From Pseudaquabacterium terrae (lineage in GTDB: Bacteria > Pseudomonadota > Gammaproteobacteria > Burkholderiales > Burkholderiaceae_C), in contig NZ_JABRWJ010000006.1 in NCBI RefSeq assembly GCF_013266755.1, forward strand, positions 248,001 to 312,000: 64,000 nucleotides of DNA, read 5' to 3'. Shown one piece after another: positions 26,201-34,352 of the stretch. The translations under genes were made by a program, and so were the position numbers. The notes under the pieces are model-generated. The model ran no database searches, had not been told where the DNA came from, and saw only the letters and a program-made list of their open reading frames with translations. Every line of letters starts with the position of its first letter. Position 1 is the stretch's first letter.

Positions 26201-28372
26201 TTCAGCGGCCCGGTGCAGCTCGATGCCAAGGGTGAGGCGACGGTGACGCTTGCCATCCCCGACTTCAACGGCACGCTGCGGCTGATGGCCGTCGCCGCCA
26301 CGGCCGAGAAGTTCGCGCATGCTGAAAGCGAGACCGTCTCGGCCGCACCGCTGGTGGCCGAGATGGCGATGCCGCGCTTCATCGCGCCGGGCGATGCCGC
26401 GACGCTGGCGCTGGACGTGACCAACCTGACCACCGAGCCGCAGACCGTCAAGGTCAAGCTGGAGGCGGCCGAGCCGGTGCGCATCGCCGACGGCGAGCGA
26501 CAAGTGGTGCTGAAGCCGCAGCAGCGCACGACGCTGCGCTTCGCGGCCGAGGCCACCGATGCTTATGGCCTCGGTCGGTTGCGCTTGAAGCTGGCCAGTG
26601 CGAGCGGCATCACGATCGCGCGCGAGTCCGTTCTGCAGGTGCAGCCGCCGGCCGCGCTGGAGCGCGAGGTGCGCCGCGCACGCCTCGAGCCCGGAAATAC
26701 ACTGAAGCTGGAACCCGCGCTGCTGGAGCGTTATTACCGTGGCTCCAGCGCGCTCAGTGTCAGCGTCTCGAACAAGCCGCCGCTGAACGTCAGCCGGCTC
26801 GTCAAGGGCCTGCTCGACTACCCGTACGGCTGCCTGGAGCAGACCACCAGTGCGGCCTATCCGCACCTCTTCATCGACGAAGCGGGCGCGCAGGCGCTGG
26901 GCCTGGCGCCGCGCAGCCGCGCGGAGCGCGCGGCGTTCGTCGAGGGTGCGATCGGGCGGCTCGCCGGCATGCAGAAGGCCAACGGCGGCTACACGCTGTG
27001 GGGCGACGGGCCTTACGAATCGTGGCTGTCGGCCTATGTCACCGGCTTCCTGACCGATGCCAAGCAGCAGGGCTTCAACGTGCCCGAGGCGATGCTCAAG
27101 CGCGGCCAGGACTGGCTGCTGGGCGAGTTGAACCAGGCGCCGAACCGCTTCCCGTCGCTGCCGGCCTCGGCGCGCGCGAGTGGCCCGGTGCCCACCTTCT
27201 CCGGTCGAGACTACGAGCTGGTGCGCGACAGCCACAAGCGCTTCGCCGAACTGGCGCACGTGGGCTACATGCTGGCGCGCGAGCAGAAGGCACCGCTGGC
27301 GATGCTGCGCCTGCTGCACGACCAGTACCGCGACCGCGCGCGTTCGCCGCTGCCGCTGGTGCACCTGGCCCTCGCGCTGAAGCTGATGGGCGACGCCAAC
27401 CGCGCGCAGGTGGCGCTCGACGATGCGCTGGCGCGGCCGTACGGCATCCAGCCGCGCGACTTCGGCTGGGGTTACGAGTGGCTGGGCGACTACGGCTCGT
27501 CGCCGCGCGACCTGGCGCTGGCCTATGCGCTGCTGCACCGCCACGAGATGCCGCATGCACGGCGCGAGAATCTGCTGTTCGACCTGGCCGAGCGAGTCGG
27601 CGGCCGGCAGTACTACTCGACGCAGGAGCGGCTCGCGCTGTTCCTCGCCGCGCGTGCCGCCGGCGGCGCGGCCGACCAGCCGTGGCGGCTGCAGCTGAAG
27701 ACCGGCAACGACGTGCAGGCGATCGACTCGCGCACGACCGAGATGCGCAGCTTCGATGCGGCAGCACTGGCGCGCGGCGTCAGCCTGAGCAGCCAGTCCG
27801 ACGCCGCGCTCTTCGTCGAGATCGACGCCGGCGGTTATCCGCTGAAGGCCCCGGTGCCGCGCAGCGACGTGATCGAGCTCAAGCGCGACTGGTTCGACAT
27901 GACCGGCAAGCCGGCCATCGGCCGCAGCTTCGCGGTCGGCGAGATGCTGATCGTGCGCGTGCAGGCCCGTTCGAAGCAGCGCATCGAGGACGCGCTGATC
28001 GTCGACCGCATCCCGGCCGGCTTCGAGGTCGAGAACCTGAACCTGTCGCAGGGGCCGAAGGCCGAGGAGTTCACGGTCGGCAACGTCAACGTCGGCGAGG
28101 CGATGGCCGATGCGCGCATCAAGCACCGCGAGTACCGCGACGACCGCTACGTCGCCGCGGCGAGGCTCGACCCCAACTGGCTCAATGTGTTCTATCTCCT
28201 GCGCGTCGTCACGCCGGGCCGCTACGTCGTACCGGGCGCGTTCGCCGAGGACATGTACCGGCCCGAGCTGCGCGGGATCGGGCCGCTGGAGCCGCCGATC
28301 ACGATCACCGATCCCCGCAGTGCCGCGGTGGCAGCCGTTGCGCCGGCCTCGGCCGCGTCCTCGGGGCGCTAG
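23273..28372 (+). CDS. Bacterial alpha-2-macroglobulin with intact thioester (YfhM class)
   Basis: 1699 residues from the ATG at 23273, preceded by GGAGAG; a GTG at 23258 is also in frame. Bacterial alpha-2-macroglobulins trap proteases in the periplasm. One N-terminal hydrophobic segment (about 8-26) with no lipobox Cys suggests an inner-membrane signal anchor, unlike the lipidated E. coli protein. Macroglobulin-type beta domains fill the middle, and the thioester motif PYGCLEQTTS is intact with Cys at about residue 1187. The complement-like alpha/alpha toroid and receptor-type domain follow. pbpC starts 9 bases downstream, the classic pairing in which PbpC repairs the breached wall. Confidence 0.94.
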   Translation: MQARTRWIGAAAAAVVVLAAAAGWWWQQGRLPAAREGGAGLLAGSDPNAPFIATDCVARLLDDSPALAVLFSQPLDRKQKLQTQLLVSDLGAAGAKADRQGKLLQGAWVIGDNPRIAYFPYIAPQRQFRIEVQAGVLAADGRKLAEPKRCEVASEAMSPSFYFASRGVVLPAQQNGGLPIVTLNVPEVDLQFLRVQADELPRFFERVAGARRSQEPAEEGEGDYESGSNPSLKGRVSSWDLDQLHASTKSVYAGRFKTEPAANKRRVTFLPVEEIKELQEPGVYVAVMSQPGRFAQDYQVTYFYVSDIGLQAQRHTSSLDAFATSLKSGEPLSGIQFELLDGDGRSLGKAAGDAQGHALFASVPDAATLLVARRAKEMSVIALREPGLDLSEFDVGGHPSRNTKLFVYAGRDLYRPGETFQASVLARNADGRAIAPQPLAATLKRPDGRTVLTATWTPSGQQPGYFQRAVALPADAQTGTWLLELRADPGAKRPDASFSFQVEEFLPERMKLDLTTPKPVLGRDDPFDVQVRGAYLFGAPAAGNRLLVSATTERLRFAQAQQWPGFIFGDVADDRLKKREEVPEQSLDEDGDATVTLPVAATGAHSPLLVRGSFSLLESGGRPVVRSIERAVWPARELLALRPLFDRDVAQENAIAEFELIRVNAQGQFVALPANVSVPVRLIREERRYYWRYDDQKGWHSGYVENDEPLEGGSVALTGARTKLRLPVGYGRYRVELDDPQTKLKLRYRFYAGWGAQDAESIGNRPDRVQLKLANAPLKAGDSAQLTITPPHDGHALVTVQGDKLLWSKRMAVSAQGTTLAIPIDAAWNRHDLYATVTAYRPGSAGDRVTPARSLGLVHLPLARDDRKLKLAIQAPPKVLPETTVPVKLRAEGLAGQPAWVTLSAVDVGILNITRFKTPDPADFFFGKHRFDAELADMYGKLIEKMDGQRGKLAYGGDARARDTQSMPKKVKLVDLFSGPVQLDAKGEATVTLAIPDFNGTLRLMAVAATAEKFAHAESETVSAAPLVAEMAMPRFIAPGDAATLALDVTNLTTEPQTVKVKLEAAEPVRIADGERQVVLKPQQRTTLRFAAEATDAYGLGRLRLKLASASGITIARESVLQVQPPAALEREVRRARLEPGNTLKLEPALLERYYRGSSALSVSVSNKPPLNVSRLVKGLLDYPYGCLEQTTSAAYPHLFIDEAGAQALGLAPRSRAERAAFVEGAIGRLAGMQKANGGYTLWGDGPYESWLSAYVTGFLTDAKQQGFNVPEAMLKRGQDWLLGELNQAPNRFPSLPASARASGPVPTFSGRDYELVRDSHKRFAELAHVGYMLAREQKAPLAMLRLLHDQYRDRARSPLPLVHLALALKLMGDANRAQVALDDALARPYGIQPRDFGWGYEWLGDYGSSPRDLALAYALLHRHEMPHARRENLLFDLAERVGGRQYYSTQERLALFLAARAAGGAADQPWRLQLKTGNDVQAIDSRTTEMRSFDAAALARGVSLSSQSDAALFVEIDAGGYPLKAPVPRSDVIELKRDWFDMTGKPAIGRSFAVGEMLIVRVQARSKQRIEDALIVDRIPAGFEVENLNLSQGPKAEEFTVGNVNVGEAMADARIKHREYRDDRYVAAARLDPNWLNVFYLLRVVTPGRYVVPGAFAEDMYRPELRGIGPLEPPITITDPRSAAVAAVAPASAASSGR

Positions 28373-28381
28373 GAGCGGCTG

Positions 28382-30739
28382 GTGGTGCTGTCCCGCTGGG
28401 TCACCGCCTCGCGCTGGCGCCGGGTGCTGGCCGGCGCGCTCGGCACGCTGCTGGTGCTCGACCTGGCGCTGCCGCCGCCGATCCCGCCGACCGAGCGTGG
28501 CAGCGTGATCGTCGCCGCCGACGGCACGCCGCTGCGCACCTATCCCGGCGCCGATGGCATCTGGCGGCAGCCGGTGACGCCGGCGCAGGTGTCGCCGCTC
28601 TACCTCGAAGCGCTGCTCGGCTACGAGGACCGCTGGTTCCGCTGGCATCCGGGCGTCAACCCGCTGGCGCTGGCGCGGGCCGGCTGGCAATGGGCGCGCG
28701 CCGGGCGCGTGGTCTCGGGAGGCTCGACCTTGACGATGCAGGTCGCCCGCATTCTCGAGCCGCCGCCACCCGGCGGCAGCCGCACACTGGCGGCCAAGCT
28801 GCGCCAGACGCTGCGCGCGCTGCAGCTGGAGCTTCGCCTGTCGAAGTCACAGATCCTGACGCTGTACCTGAACCATGCACCGATGGGCGGGATCGTCGAG
28901 GGCGTCGAGATGGCCAGCCGCGCCTACCTCGGAAAGTCAGCGGCCAGCCTGAGCCATGCCGAGGCGGCGCTGCTGGCCGCGCTGCCGCAGGCGCCGTCGC
29001 GGCTGCGACCGGACCGCGCTGCCGCCGCGGCTTCAAGCGCGCGCGACAAGGTGCTGCGGCGCCTCGAAGCGCAAGGGCAGTGGACTGCGGCGACCGTCGA
29101 CGACGCGCGGCTCGAGCGGGTCGCCGCGCAGCCGATCCGCGCGCAATGGCTCGCGCCGCTGGCGGCCGAGCGGCTGCGCCAGCGCGCGTTGACCGCGCCA
29201 CCTTCGGGCTGCGCCCTCCGGTATTCGCCCTTCGGGCGGCCGTGCGGGCTCATGCAGCGCCATCCGCCGGGCCTGCCGGTGCGCTCGACGATCGACGTCG
29301 AGCTGCAATCGAGCATCGAGCGGCTGCTGCTCGACCGCGTGCATGCGCTGCCGCCGAAGGTCTCGGCGGCGGTGCTGGTGATGGACAACGATACGCTGGC
29401 GGTGCGCGCCTATGCCGGCTCGGTGGACTTCAGCGACCAGCGGCGCGCCGCGCACGTCGACATGACCCGCGGCGTGCGCTCACCGGGCTCGACCTTGAAG
29501 CCCTTCCTCTACGCGATGGCGCTCGACGACGGGTTGATCCACAGCGAGAGCCTGCTGGTCGACGCGCCGCAGTCCTTTGGCGGTTATCAGCCGGGCAACT
29601 TCCAGGCCACCTTCAGCGGCGCGGTCAGCGCCGCCGAGGCGCTGCAGAAGTCGCTCAACGTTCCTGCCGTCGATCTGCTGGACCGGGTCGGGCCGCTGCG
29701 CTTCGCGGCGCAGTTGCGCGCCGCGGGTCTGCGGCTGCGCCTGCTGCAGGGGGACGCGCCGAACCTGAGCCTGATCCTCGGCGGCGGCGGCACGACGCTC
29801 GAAGAGCTGGTCGGCGCCTACCGCGCGCTGGCGCGCGGGGGCATCGCCGGCCGCCCGCGTCTGACGCCGGACGAGCCGCGCATCGAGAGCCGGCTGATGA
29901 GCGAAGGCGCGGCCTTCATCGTGCGCGACATCCTCGAGGGCGGCGGCCATCCAGAGCGGCCGTTCGCCGGCGGGCCGCAGCGACTGGCGTGGAAGACCGG
30001 CACCAGCTTCGGCTTCCGCGACGCCTGGGCGGTCGGCGTCACCTCGCGCCACACGCTCGGCGTCTGGGTCGGTCGGCCCGACGGCACGCCGAACCCGGGC
30101 CATTTCGGCGCCAACACGGCGGCGCCGCTGCTGCACGACATCGTCGCCGTGCTGCCCGAGGGCACGAGCGCGCCGCCGTCCCGGCCGGCGAGCGTGCGGC
30201 CGGCGCTCAGCTGCTGGCCGCTCGGCCTGGCCTTCGATGCGACGGCGCCCGGGCAATGCGCTGAACGCCGCAGCGGCTGGGCGCTGAACGGCGCGCTGCC
30301 GCCGACCCTGCCCGAGCGCGGCCGCAGCGACGGGCTGCTGCTCGCTGAGGGTCGCTGCGCCGACGGCCGTCCGTACCCGGCGCAGGCGCGCTGGCCGACG
30401 GCGCTCGACGCCTTCCGCCATGACGTGGCACCGGCCCCCTGCGGCGGCGCGGCCGCCCCGGGCACACCGCTGCGCATCACCGGCCTGGACGACGGCGCCG
30501 TGCTGCGCGCGGCACCCGGCGCCGCCGCCATCGATGTGGCCGTGTCCGCGCAAGGCCAGGCCGAAGCGCGCGGCGACGCGGCGTGGGTGCATTGGCTCGT
30601 CGACGGCCAGCACGCGCGCCGCAGCCGCGGCAGCGAGTCGTGGACCTTGCGTCTGTCGGACCCCGGCCGCCACACGATCACCGCCCTGGACAGCCACGGC
30701 CGACATCACCGCATCGCGGTGACCGTCGTGCCGCGCTGA
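28382..30739 (+). CDS. pbpC: Penicillin-binding protein 1C (PbpC)
   Basis: 785 residues from a GTG; the Shine-Dalgarno sequence TAGGAGC overlaps the stop of the alpha-2-macroglobulin gene. Order: membrane anchor (about 15-35); glycosyltransferase domain with EDRWFRWHPG and GGSTLTMQVAR; transpeptidase domain with SPGSTLKP (Ser370, Lys373) and WKTGTSFGFRDAW; C-terminal BiPBP_C domain. All catalytic motifs are present. Between the two enzymatic domains (about residues 272-290) the coding sequence contains a copy of the dispersed repeat, read through in frame. It probably synthesises peptidoglycan at damage sites together with the macroglobulin. Confidence 0.94.
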   Translation: MVLSRWVTASRWRRVLAGALGTLLVLDLALPPPIPPTERGSVIVAADGTPLRTYPGADGIWRQPVTPAQVSPLYLEALLGYEDRWFRWHPGVNPLALARAGWQWARAGRVVSGGSTLTMQVARILEPPPPGGSRTLAAKLRQTLRALQLELRLSKSQILTLYLNHAPMGGIVEGVEMASRAYLGKSAASLSHAEAALLAALPQAPSRLRPDRAAAAASSARDKVLRRLEAQGQWTAATVDDARLERVAAQPIRAQWLAPLAAERLRQRALTAPPSGCALRYSPFGRPCGLMQRHPPGLPVRSTIDVELQSSIERLLLDRVHALPPKVSAAVLVMDNDTLAVRAYAGSVDFSDQRRAAHVDMTRGVRSPGSTLKPFLYAMALDDGLIHSESLLVDAPQSFGGYQPGNFQATFSGAVSAAEALQKSLNVPAVDLLDRVGPLRFAAQLRAAGLRLRLLQGDAPNLSLILGGGGTTLEELVGAYRALARGGIAGRPRLTPDEPRIESRLMSEGAAFIVRDILEGGGHPERPFAGGPQRLAWKTGTSFGFRDAWAVGVTSRHTLGVWVGRPDGTPNPGHFGANTAAPLLHDIVAVLPEGTSAPPSRPASVRPALSCWPLGLAFDATAPGQCAERRSGWALNGALPPTLPERGRSDGLLLAEGRCADGRPYPAQARWPTALDAFRHDVAPAPCGGAAAPGTPLRITGLDDGAVLRAAPGAAAIDVAVSAQGQAEARGDAAWVHWLVDGQHARRSRGSESWTLRLSDPGRHTITALDSHGRHHRIAVTVVPR
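29198..29251. repeat. Dispersed hairpin repeat, copy 6, inside the pbpC coding sequence
   Basis: CCTTCGGGCTGCGCCCTCCGG and ATTCGCCCTTCGGGCGGCCGTGCGGGC (quoted in parts) match the 3' half of copies 1 and 5. It is read in frame as an 18-residue linker (PSGCALRYSPFGRPCGLM) between the glycosyltransferase and transpeptidase domains. Confidence 0.65.
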
Positions 30740-30743
30740 GCGC

Positions 30744-31880
30744 TCAAACGATCGTCAGGTGCTCGGTGCCGGCCGCCAGATCCTTGCTGCGCGCCCGCGC
30801 GCTGTGCAGCTTGATCGTCAGCCGCAGGTCGTTGACCGAATCGGCATTGCGCAGCGCGTCTTCGTAGGTGACGAGCCCGGCCTCGAAGAGGTCGAACAGC
30901 GCCTGGTCGAAGGTCTGCATGCCGTGCTCGCGCGAGCGCTTCATCAGCTCCTTCAGCTCGGCCACCTCGCCCTTGAAGATCATGTCGGCGACGAGCGGCG
31001 TGTTCAGCATGATCTCGACCGCCGCGATGCGGCCCTTGCCTTCTTCGCGCGGCAGCAGGCGCTGCGAGACGATGCCCTTCAAATTGAGCGACAGGTCCAT
31101 CAGCAGCTGCTGGCGCCGCTCTTCGGGGAAGAAGTTGATGATGCGGTCGAGCGCCTGGTTCGAGCTGTTGGCGTGCAGCGTCGCCATGCACAGGTGGCCG
31201 GTCTCGGCGAAGGCCACCGCGTGCTCCATCGTCTCGCGATCGCGGATCTCGCCCATCAGGATCACGTCGGGCGCCTGGCGCAGCGTGTTCTTCAGCGCCT
31301 GCTCCCAGCCGTCGGTGTCGAGGCCGACCTCACGCTGCGTGATGATGCAGTTCTTGTGCGCGTGCACGAACTCCACCGGATCCTCGATGGTGATGATGTG
31401 GCCGTGCGAGTGTTCGTTGCGCCAGTCGACCATCGCCGCCAGCGTCGTGCTCTTGCCCGAGCCGGTGGCGCCGACCATGATGACCAGCCCGCGCTTGGTC
31501 ATCGAGATGTCCTTCATCACCTGCGGCAGGCCGAGCTGGTCGATCGTCGGCAGCAGCTGCGGGATGGTGCGGAAGACCAGGCCGATGTTGCCCATCTGGA
31601 TGAAGGCGTTGCAGCGGAAGCGGCCGATGCCCTGCGGCGCGATCGCGAAGTTGCACTCCTTCGTGCGCTCGAACTCGGCGCCCTGCTTGTCGTTCATCAC
31701 CGCGCGCGCCAGCGCCATCGTGTGCTGGCCGGTCAGCGGCTGCGGCGAGACCTTGGTGACCTTGCCGTCGACCTTGATGGCGGGCGGGAAGTCGGCGGTC
31801 AGGAACAGATCGGAGCCATTGCGCGAGATCATCAGCCGCAGCAGGTCGTTGACGAACTTCGATGCCTGGTCGCGTTCCAT
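30744..31880 (-). CDS. pilU: PilU, type IV pilus retraction ATPase accessory
   Basis: 378 residues. A PilT-like secretion ATPase of the GspE family. Seen: Walker A GATGSGKSTT, the Asp box ITIEDPVEFVH, Walker B VILMGEIRDRETM, the His box GHLCMATLHANSS, and the long C-terminus typical of PilU. PilU assists PilT in pilus retraction against load in other bacteria. It is 18 bases after the cyclic-nucleotide-binding gene and probably in one unit with pilT. The stop lies 4 bases from the convergent pbpC end. The assignment to PilU rather than PilT rests on length and on the separate PilT upstream. Confidence 0.94.
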   Translation of the reverse strand: MERDQASKFVNDLLRLMISRNGSDLFLTADFPPAIKVDGKVTKVSPQPLTGQHTMALARAVMNDKQGAEFERTKECNFAIAPQGIGRFRCNAFIQMGNIGLVFRTIPQLLPTIDQLGLPQVMKDISMTKRGLVIMVGATGSGKSTTLAAMVDWRNEHSHGHIITIEDPVEFVHAHKNCIITQREVGLDTDGWEQALKNTLRQAPDVILMGEIRDRETMEHAVAFAETGHLCMATLHANSSNQALDRIINFFPEERRQQLLMDLSLNLKGIVSQRLLPREEGKGRIAAVEIMLNTPLVADMIFKGEVAELKELMKRSREHGMQTFDQALFDLFEAGLVTYEDALRNADSVNDLRLTIKLHSARARSKDLAAGTEHLTIV

Positions 31881-31898
31881 GGAGAACTCTCTTTCAAG

Positions 31899-32525
31899 TC
31901 ATTGCGGCGCCAGCAGCGCGGACAAGCGCGCACCGGTCTGGCGCAGCCGCAGCGCAATGCGCCGCGTGATCGATACCAGCAGTGCCGCAGCCAGCGGCGC
32001 ATCTTCGGCCAGCAGGCCGTCGAGCGCCGCGCTGTCGAGCACGGCAACGCAACAAGGGGTCAGCGTACGGCAGGCCGAGAAACGCGGGCCGCCGTCGAAC
32101 AAGGCCATTTCGCCGAGCAGGTCACCGGCGCGCGCTTCCATCAGGCGCGTGACGCTGCCGCCGGGATGCTTGCGCTCGACGGCGACGCGGCCTTCGAGCA
32201 GCACCAGCAGGTGATCGCCGATCTCGTCCTGCTTCAGCAGCTCGCGTTCGGCCGGCACGTCGGCGCCTTGCAGCCAGCGCGCGAGCCGGGCCGGTGCGTC
32301 GGCCCCGAGCCCGGCCAGCGGCGGATCGGCGTGCCACAGCTGCAGCATGCGTTCGGCGGCTTCAGCCGACGGCAGCGGATGCGCTTTCAGCTCGCCGGCG
32401 CGGGTCGCCCAGTCGACCACCGGCGCCGCATCGTCGGCCGGGAACAGGCTGGTGGCGAGCACCGAATCGGTGACTTCCTCCGACACCGGGGTGCGGCGGC
32501 TGCGCAGGCGACTGAACAGCTTCAC
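31899..32525 (-). CDS. Cyclic-nucleotide-binding-domain protein between pilT and pilU
   Basis: 208 residues. One cNMP-binding domain (about 75-195) with a phosphate-binding cassette GEMALFDGGPRFSAC, in which the Glu and Arg used by CRP-type proteins to hold the nucleotide are kept. No helix-turn-helix follows, so it is not a CRP-type transcription factor. The N-terminal 70 residues are unassigned. Its place between pilT (28 bases away) and pilU (18 bases) suggests it tunes twitching motility through cAMP or cyclic-di-GMP. The ligand is unknown. Confidence 0.85.
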   Translation of the reverse strand: MKLFSRLRSRRTPVSEEVTDSVLATSLFPADDAAPVVDWATRAGELKAHPLPSAEAAERMLQLWHADPPLAGLGADAPARLARWLQGADVPAERELLKQDEIGDHLLVLLEGRVAVERKHPGGSVTRLMEARAGDLLGEMALFDGGPRFSACRTLTPCCVAVLDSAALDGLLAEDAPLAAALLVSITRRIALRLRQTGARLSALLAPQ

Positions 32526-32553
32526 GGGGTTTGGATGGTCACAGGAGCAGGCC

Positions 32554-33597
32554 TCAGCCCGGGAAGTTCTCGGGGAACTTGGCCTTCGCGCGGGCTTCCA
32601 TCGGCGAGACGACGTTGCGCCGCACCAGGTCCGAGAGGTTCTGGTCCAGCGTCTGCATGCCCAGGTTCTGGCCGGTCTGGATCGACGAATACATCTGCGC
32701 GATCTTGTTCTCGCGAATCAGGTTCCGGATCGCCGAGGTGCCGATCATGATCTCGTGCGCGGCGACGCGGCCCGAGCCGTCCTTCAGTTTGCACAGCGTC
32801 TGCGAGATCACCGCGATCAGCGATTCGGACAGCATCGCGCGCACCATGTCCTTCTCGGCGGCCGGGAAGACGTCGACGATGCGGTCGACGGTCTTCGCGG
32901 CGCTCGAGGTGTGCAGCGTGCCGAACACCAGGTGGCCGGTTTCTGCGGCGGTCAGCGCCAGGCGGATCGTTTCGAGGTCGCGCATTTCGCCGACCAGGAT
33001 CGCGTCCGGATCCTCGCGCAGCGCCGAGCGCAGCGCGTTGGCGAAGCTCAGCGTGTGGGGCCCCACCTCGCGCTGGTTGATCAGGCACTTCTTCGACTCG
33101 TGCACGAATTCGATCGGGTCCTCGACCGTCAGCACGTGGCCGTACTCGTTCTCGTTGAGGTGGTTGACCATCGCCGCCAGCGTGGTGCTCTTGCCCGAGC
33201 CGGTCGGGCCGGTGCACAGCACCATGCCGCGCGGCTTGAGCGCCAGCTCGGCGAAGATCTTGGGCGTGTTCAGCTGCTCGAGCGTCAGGATCTTGCTCGG
33301 GATGGTGCGGAACACGGCGCCGGCGCCGCGGTTCTGGTTGAAGGCATTGACGCGAAAGCGCGCCAGGCCCTGGATCTCGAACGAGAAGTCGACCTCCAGC
33401 ACGTCCTCGTAGTGCTTGCGCTGGGCGTCGTTCATGATGTCGTAGACCATCGCGTGCACTTGTTTGTGCTCGAGGGCCTCGACATTGATGCGCCGCACGT
33501 CGCCGTGCACACGGATCATCGGCGGCAGGCCGGCCGAGAGGTGCAGGTCCGACGCCTTGTTCTTGACCGAGAACGCCAGCAGTTGCGTGATGTCCAT
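32554..33597 (-). CDS. pilT: PilT, type IV pilus retraction ATPase
   Basis: 347 residues, the normal length. A hexameric ATPase that depolymerises type IV pili for twitching and DNA uptake. Seen: DITQLLAFSVKNKASDLHLSAG at the N-terminus, Walker A GPTGSGKSTT, Asp box TVEDPIEFVH, Walker B AILVGEMRDLETI, His box GHLVFGTLHTSSA, and the AIRNLIRENK motif characteristic of PilT. It heads the pilT-cNMP-pilU unit and is divergent from yggS, 27 bases between starts, an arrangement conserved in many proteobacteria. Confidence 0.96.
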   Translation of the reverse strand: MDITQLLAFSVKNKASDLHLSAGLPPMIRVHGDVRRINVEALEHKQVHAMVYDIMNDAQRKHYEDVLEVDFSFEIQGLARFRVNAFNQNRGAGAVFRTIPSKILTLEQLNTPKIFAELALKPRGMVLCTGPTGSGKSTTLAAMVNHLNENEYGHVLTVEDPIEFVHESKKCLINQREVGPHTLSFANALRSALREDPDAILVGEMRDLETIRLALTAAETGHLVFGTLHTSSAAKTVDRIVDVFPAAEKDMVRAMLSESLIAVISQTLCKLKDGSGRVAAHEIMIGTSAIRNLIRENKIAQMYSSIQTGQNLGMQTLDQNLSDLVRRNVVSPMEARAKAKFPENFPG

Positions 33598-33624
33598 ATG
33601 GGTGTGCAGTAGGCTCGGGCGATT

Positions 33625-34329
33625 ATGACGAGCGTGCCGACCAAGTTACAACAAGTCCATGACCGGATTGCCAGCGCGTGCGCCGCCGCCGGTCGCCCCG
33701 TGCAGGCCGTCACGCTGCTGGCGGTGAGCAAGACCTTCGGCGCCGAGGCGGTGCGCGAGGCCGCCGCCGCCGGCCAGCGCGCCTTCGGCGAGAACTACGT
33801 GCAGGAGGCGCTCGACAAGATCCGCGCCACCGCCGACCTGGGCCTCGAGTGGCACCTGATCGGCCCGTTGCAGAGCAACAAGGCGCGCCTGGTGGCCGAG
33901 GCCTTCGACTGGGTGCATTCGATCGACCGGCTGAAGATCGCGCAGCGCCTGTCCGAGCAGCGGCCGGCCGGGCGGGCGCCGTTGCAGGTCTGCCTGCAGG
34001 TCAACATCAGCGGCGAGGCCAGCAAGAGCGGTCTGGCGCCCGCCGACGTGCCGGCGCTGGCCCGCGCGGTCGCCGCGCTGCCGCGGCTGCAGCTGCGCGG
34101 GCTGATGGCGATCCCCGAGCCGCAGGGCGACTTTGCCGCGCAGCGCGCGCCCCACCGGGCGCTGCGTGCGCTGTGGCAGGGCCTGCGCGACGACGGCCTG
34201 GCGCTCGACACGCTGTCGATCGGCATGAGCGCCGACCTCGAAGCGGCGATCGCCGAGGGCGCCACAATCGTGCGCATCGGCACGGCCATCTTCGGCAGCC
34301 GGCCGGCGGCCGCGGTGGCGGCCCCCTAG
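33625..34329 (+). CDS. yggS: YggS family pyridoxal-phosphate-binding protein (PLP homeostasis)
   Basis: 234 residues. An alanine-racemase-fold protein (COG0325) that buffers free PLP and affects vitamin B6 and amino acid balance, without known catalysis. The PLP lysine stands in LLAVSKTFG. Also seen: FGENYVQEALDKI, WHLIGPLQSNKA, HSIDRLKIAQRL, GLMAIPEP and the C-terminal SIGMSADLEAAIAEGAT and VRIGTAIFG phosphate-binding segments. It is divergent from pilT. A lipoprotein gene follows after 23 bases and may be in the same unit. Confidence 0.95.
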   Translation: MTSVPTKLQQVHDRIASACAAAGRPVQAVTLLAVSKTFGAEAVREAAAAGQRAFGENYVQEALDKIRATADLGLEWHLIGPLQSNKARLVAEAFDWVHSIDRLKIAQRLSEQRPAGRAPLQVCLQVNISGEASKSGLAPADVPALARAVAALPRLQLRGLMAIPEPQGDFAAQRAPHRALRALWQGLRDDGLALDTLSIGMSADLEAAIAEGATIVRIGTAIFGSRPAAAVAAP

Positions 34330-34352
34330 AACGGATTTCGAAAGTTCCTCAC

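Noticed and set aside
25832-28690. Long minus-strand open frame opposite the alpha-2-macroglobulin gene
   Set aside because: Arg/Gln/His-rich shadow sequence without motifs; the plus strand carries the CLEQ-containing family protein.
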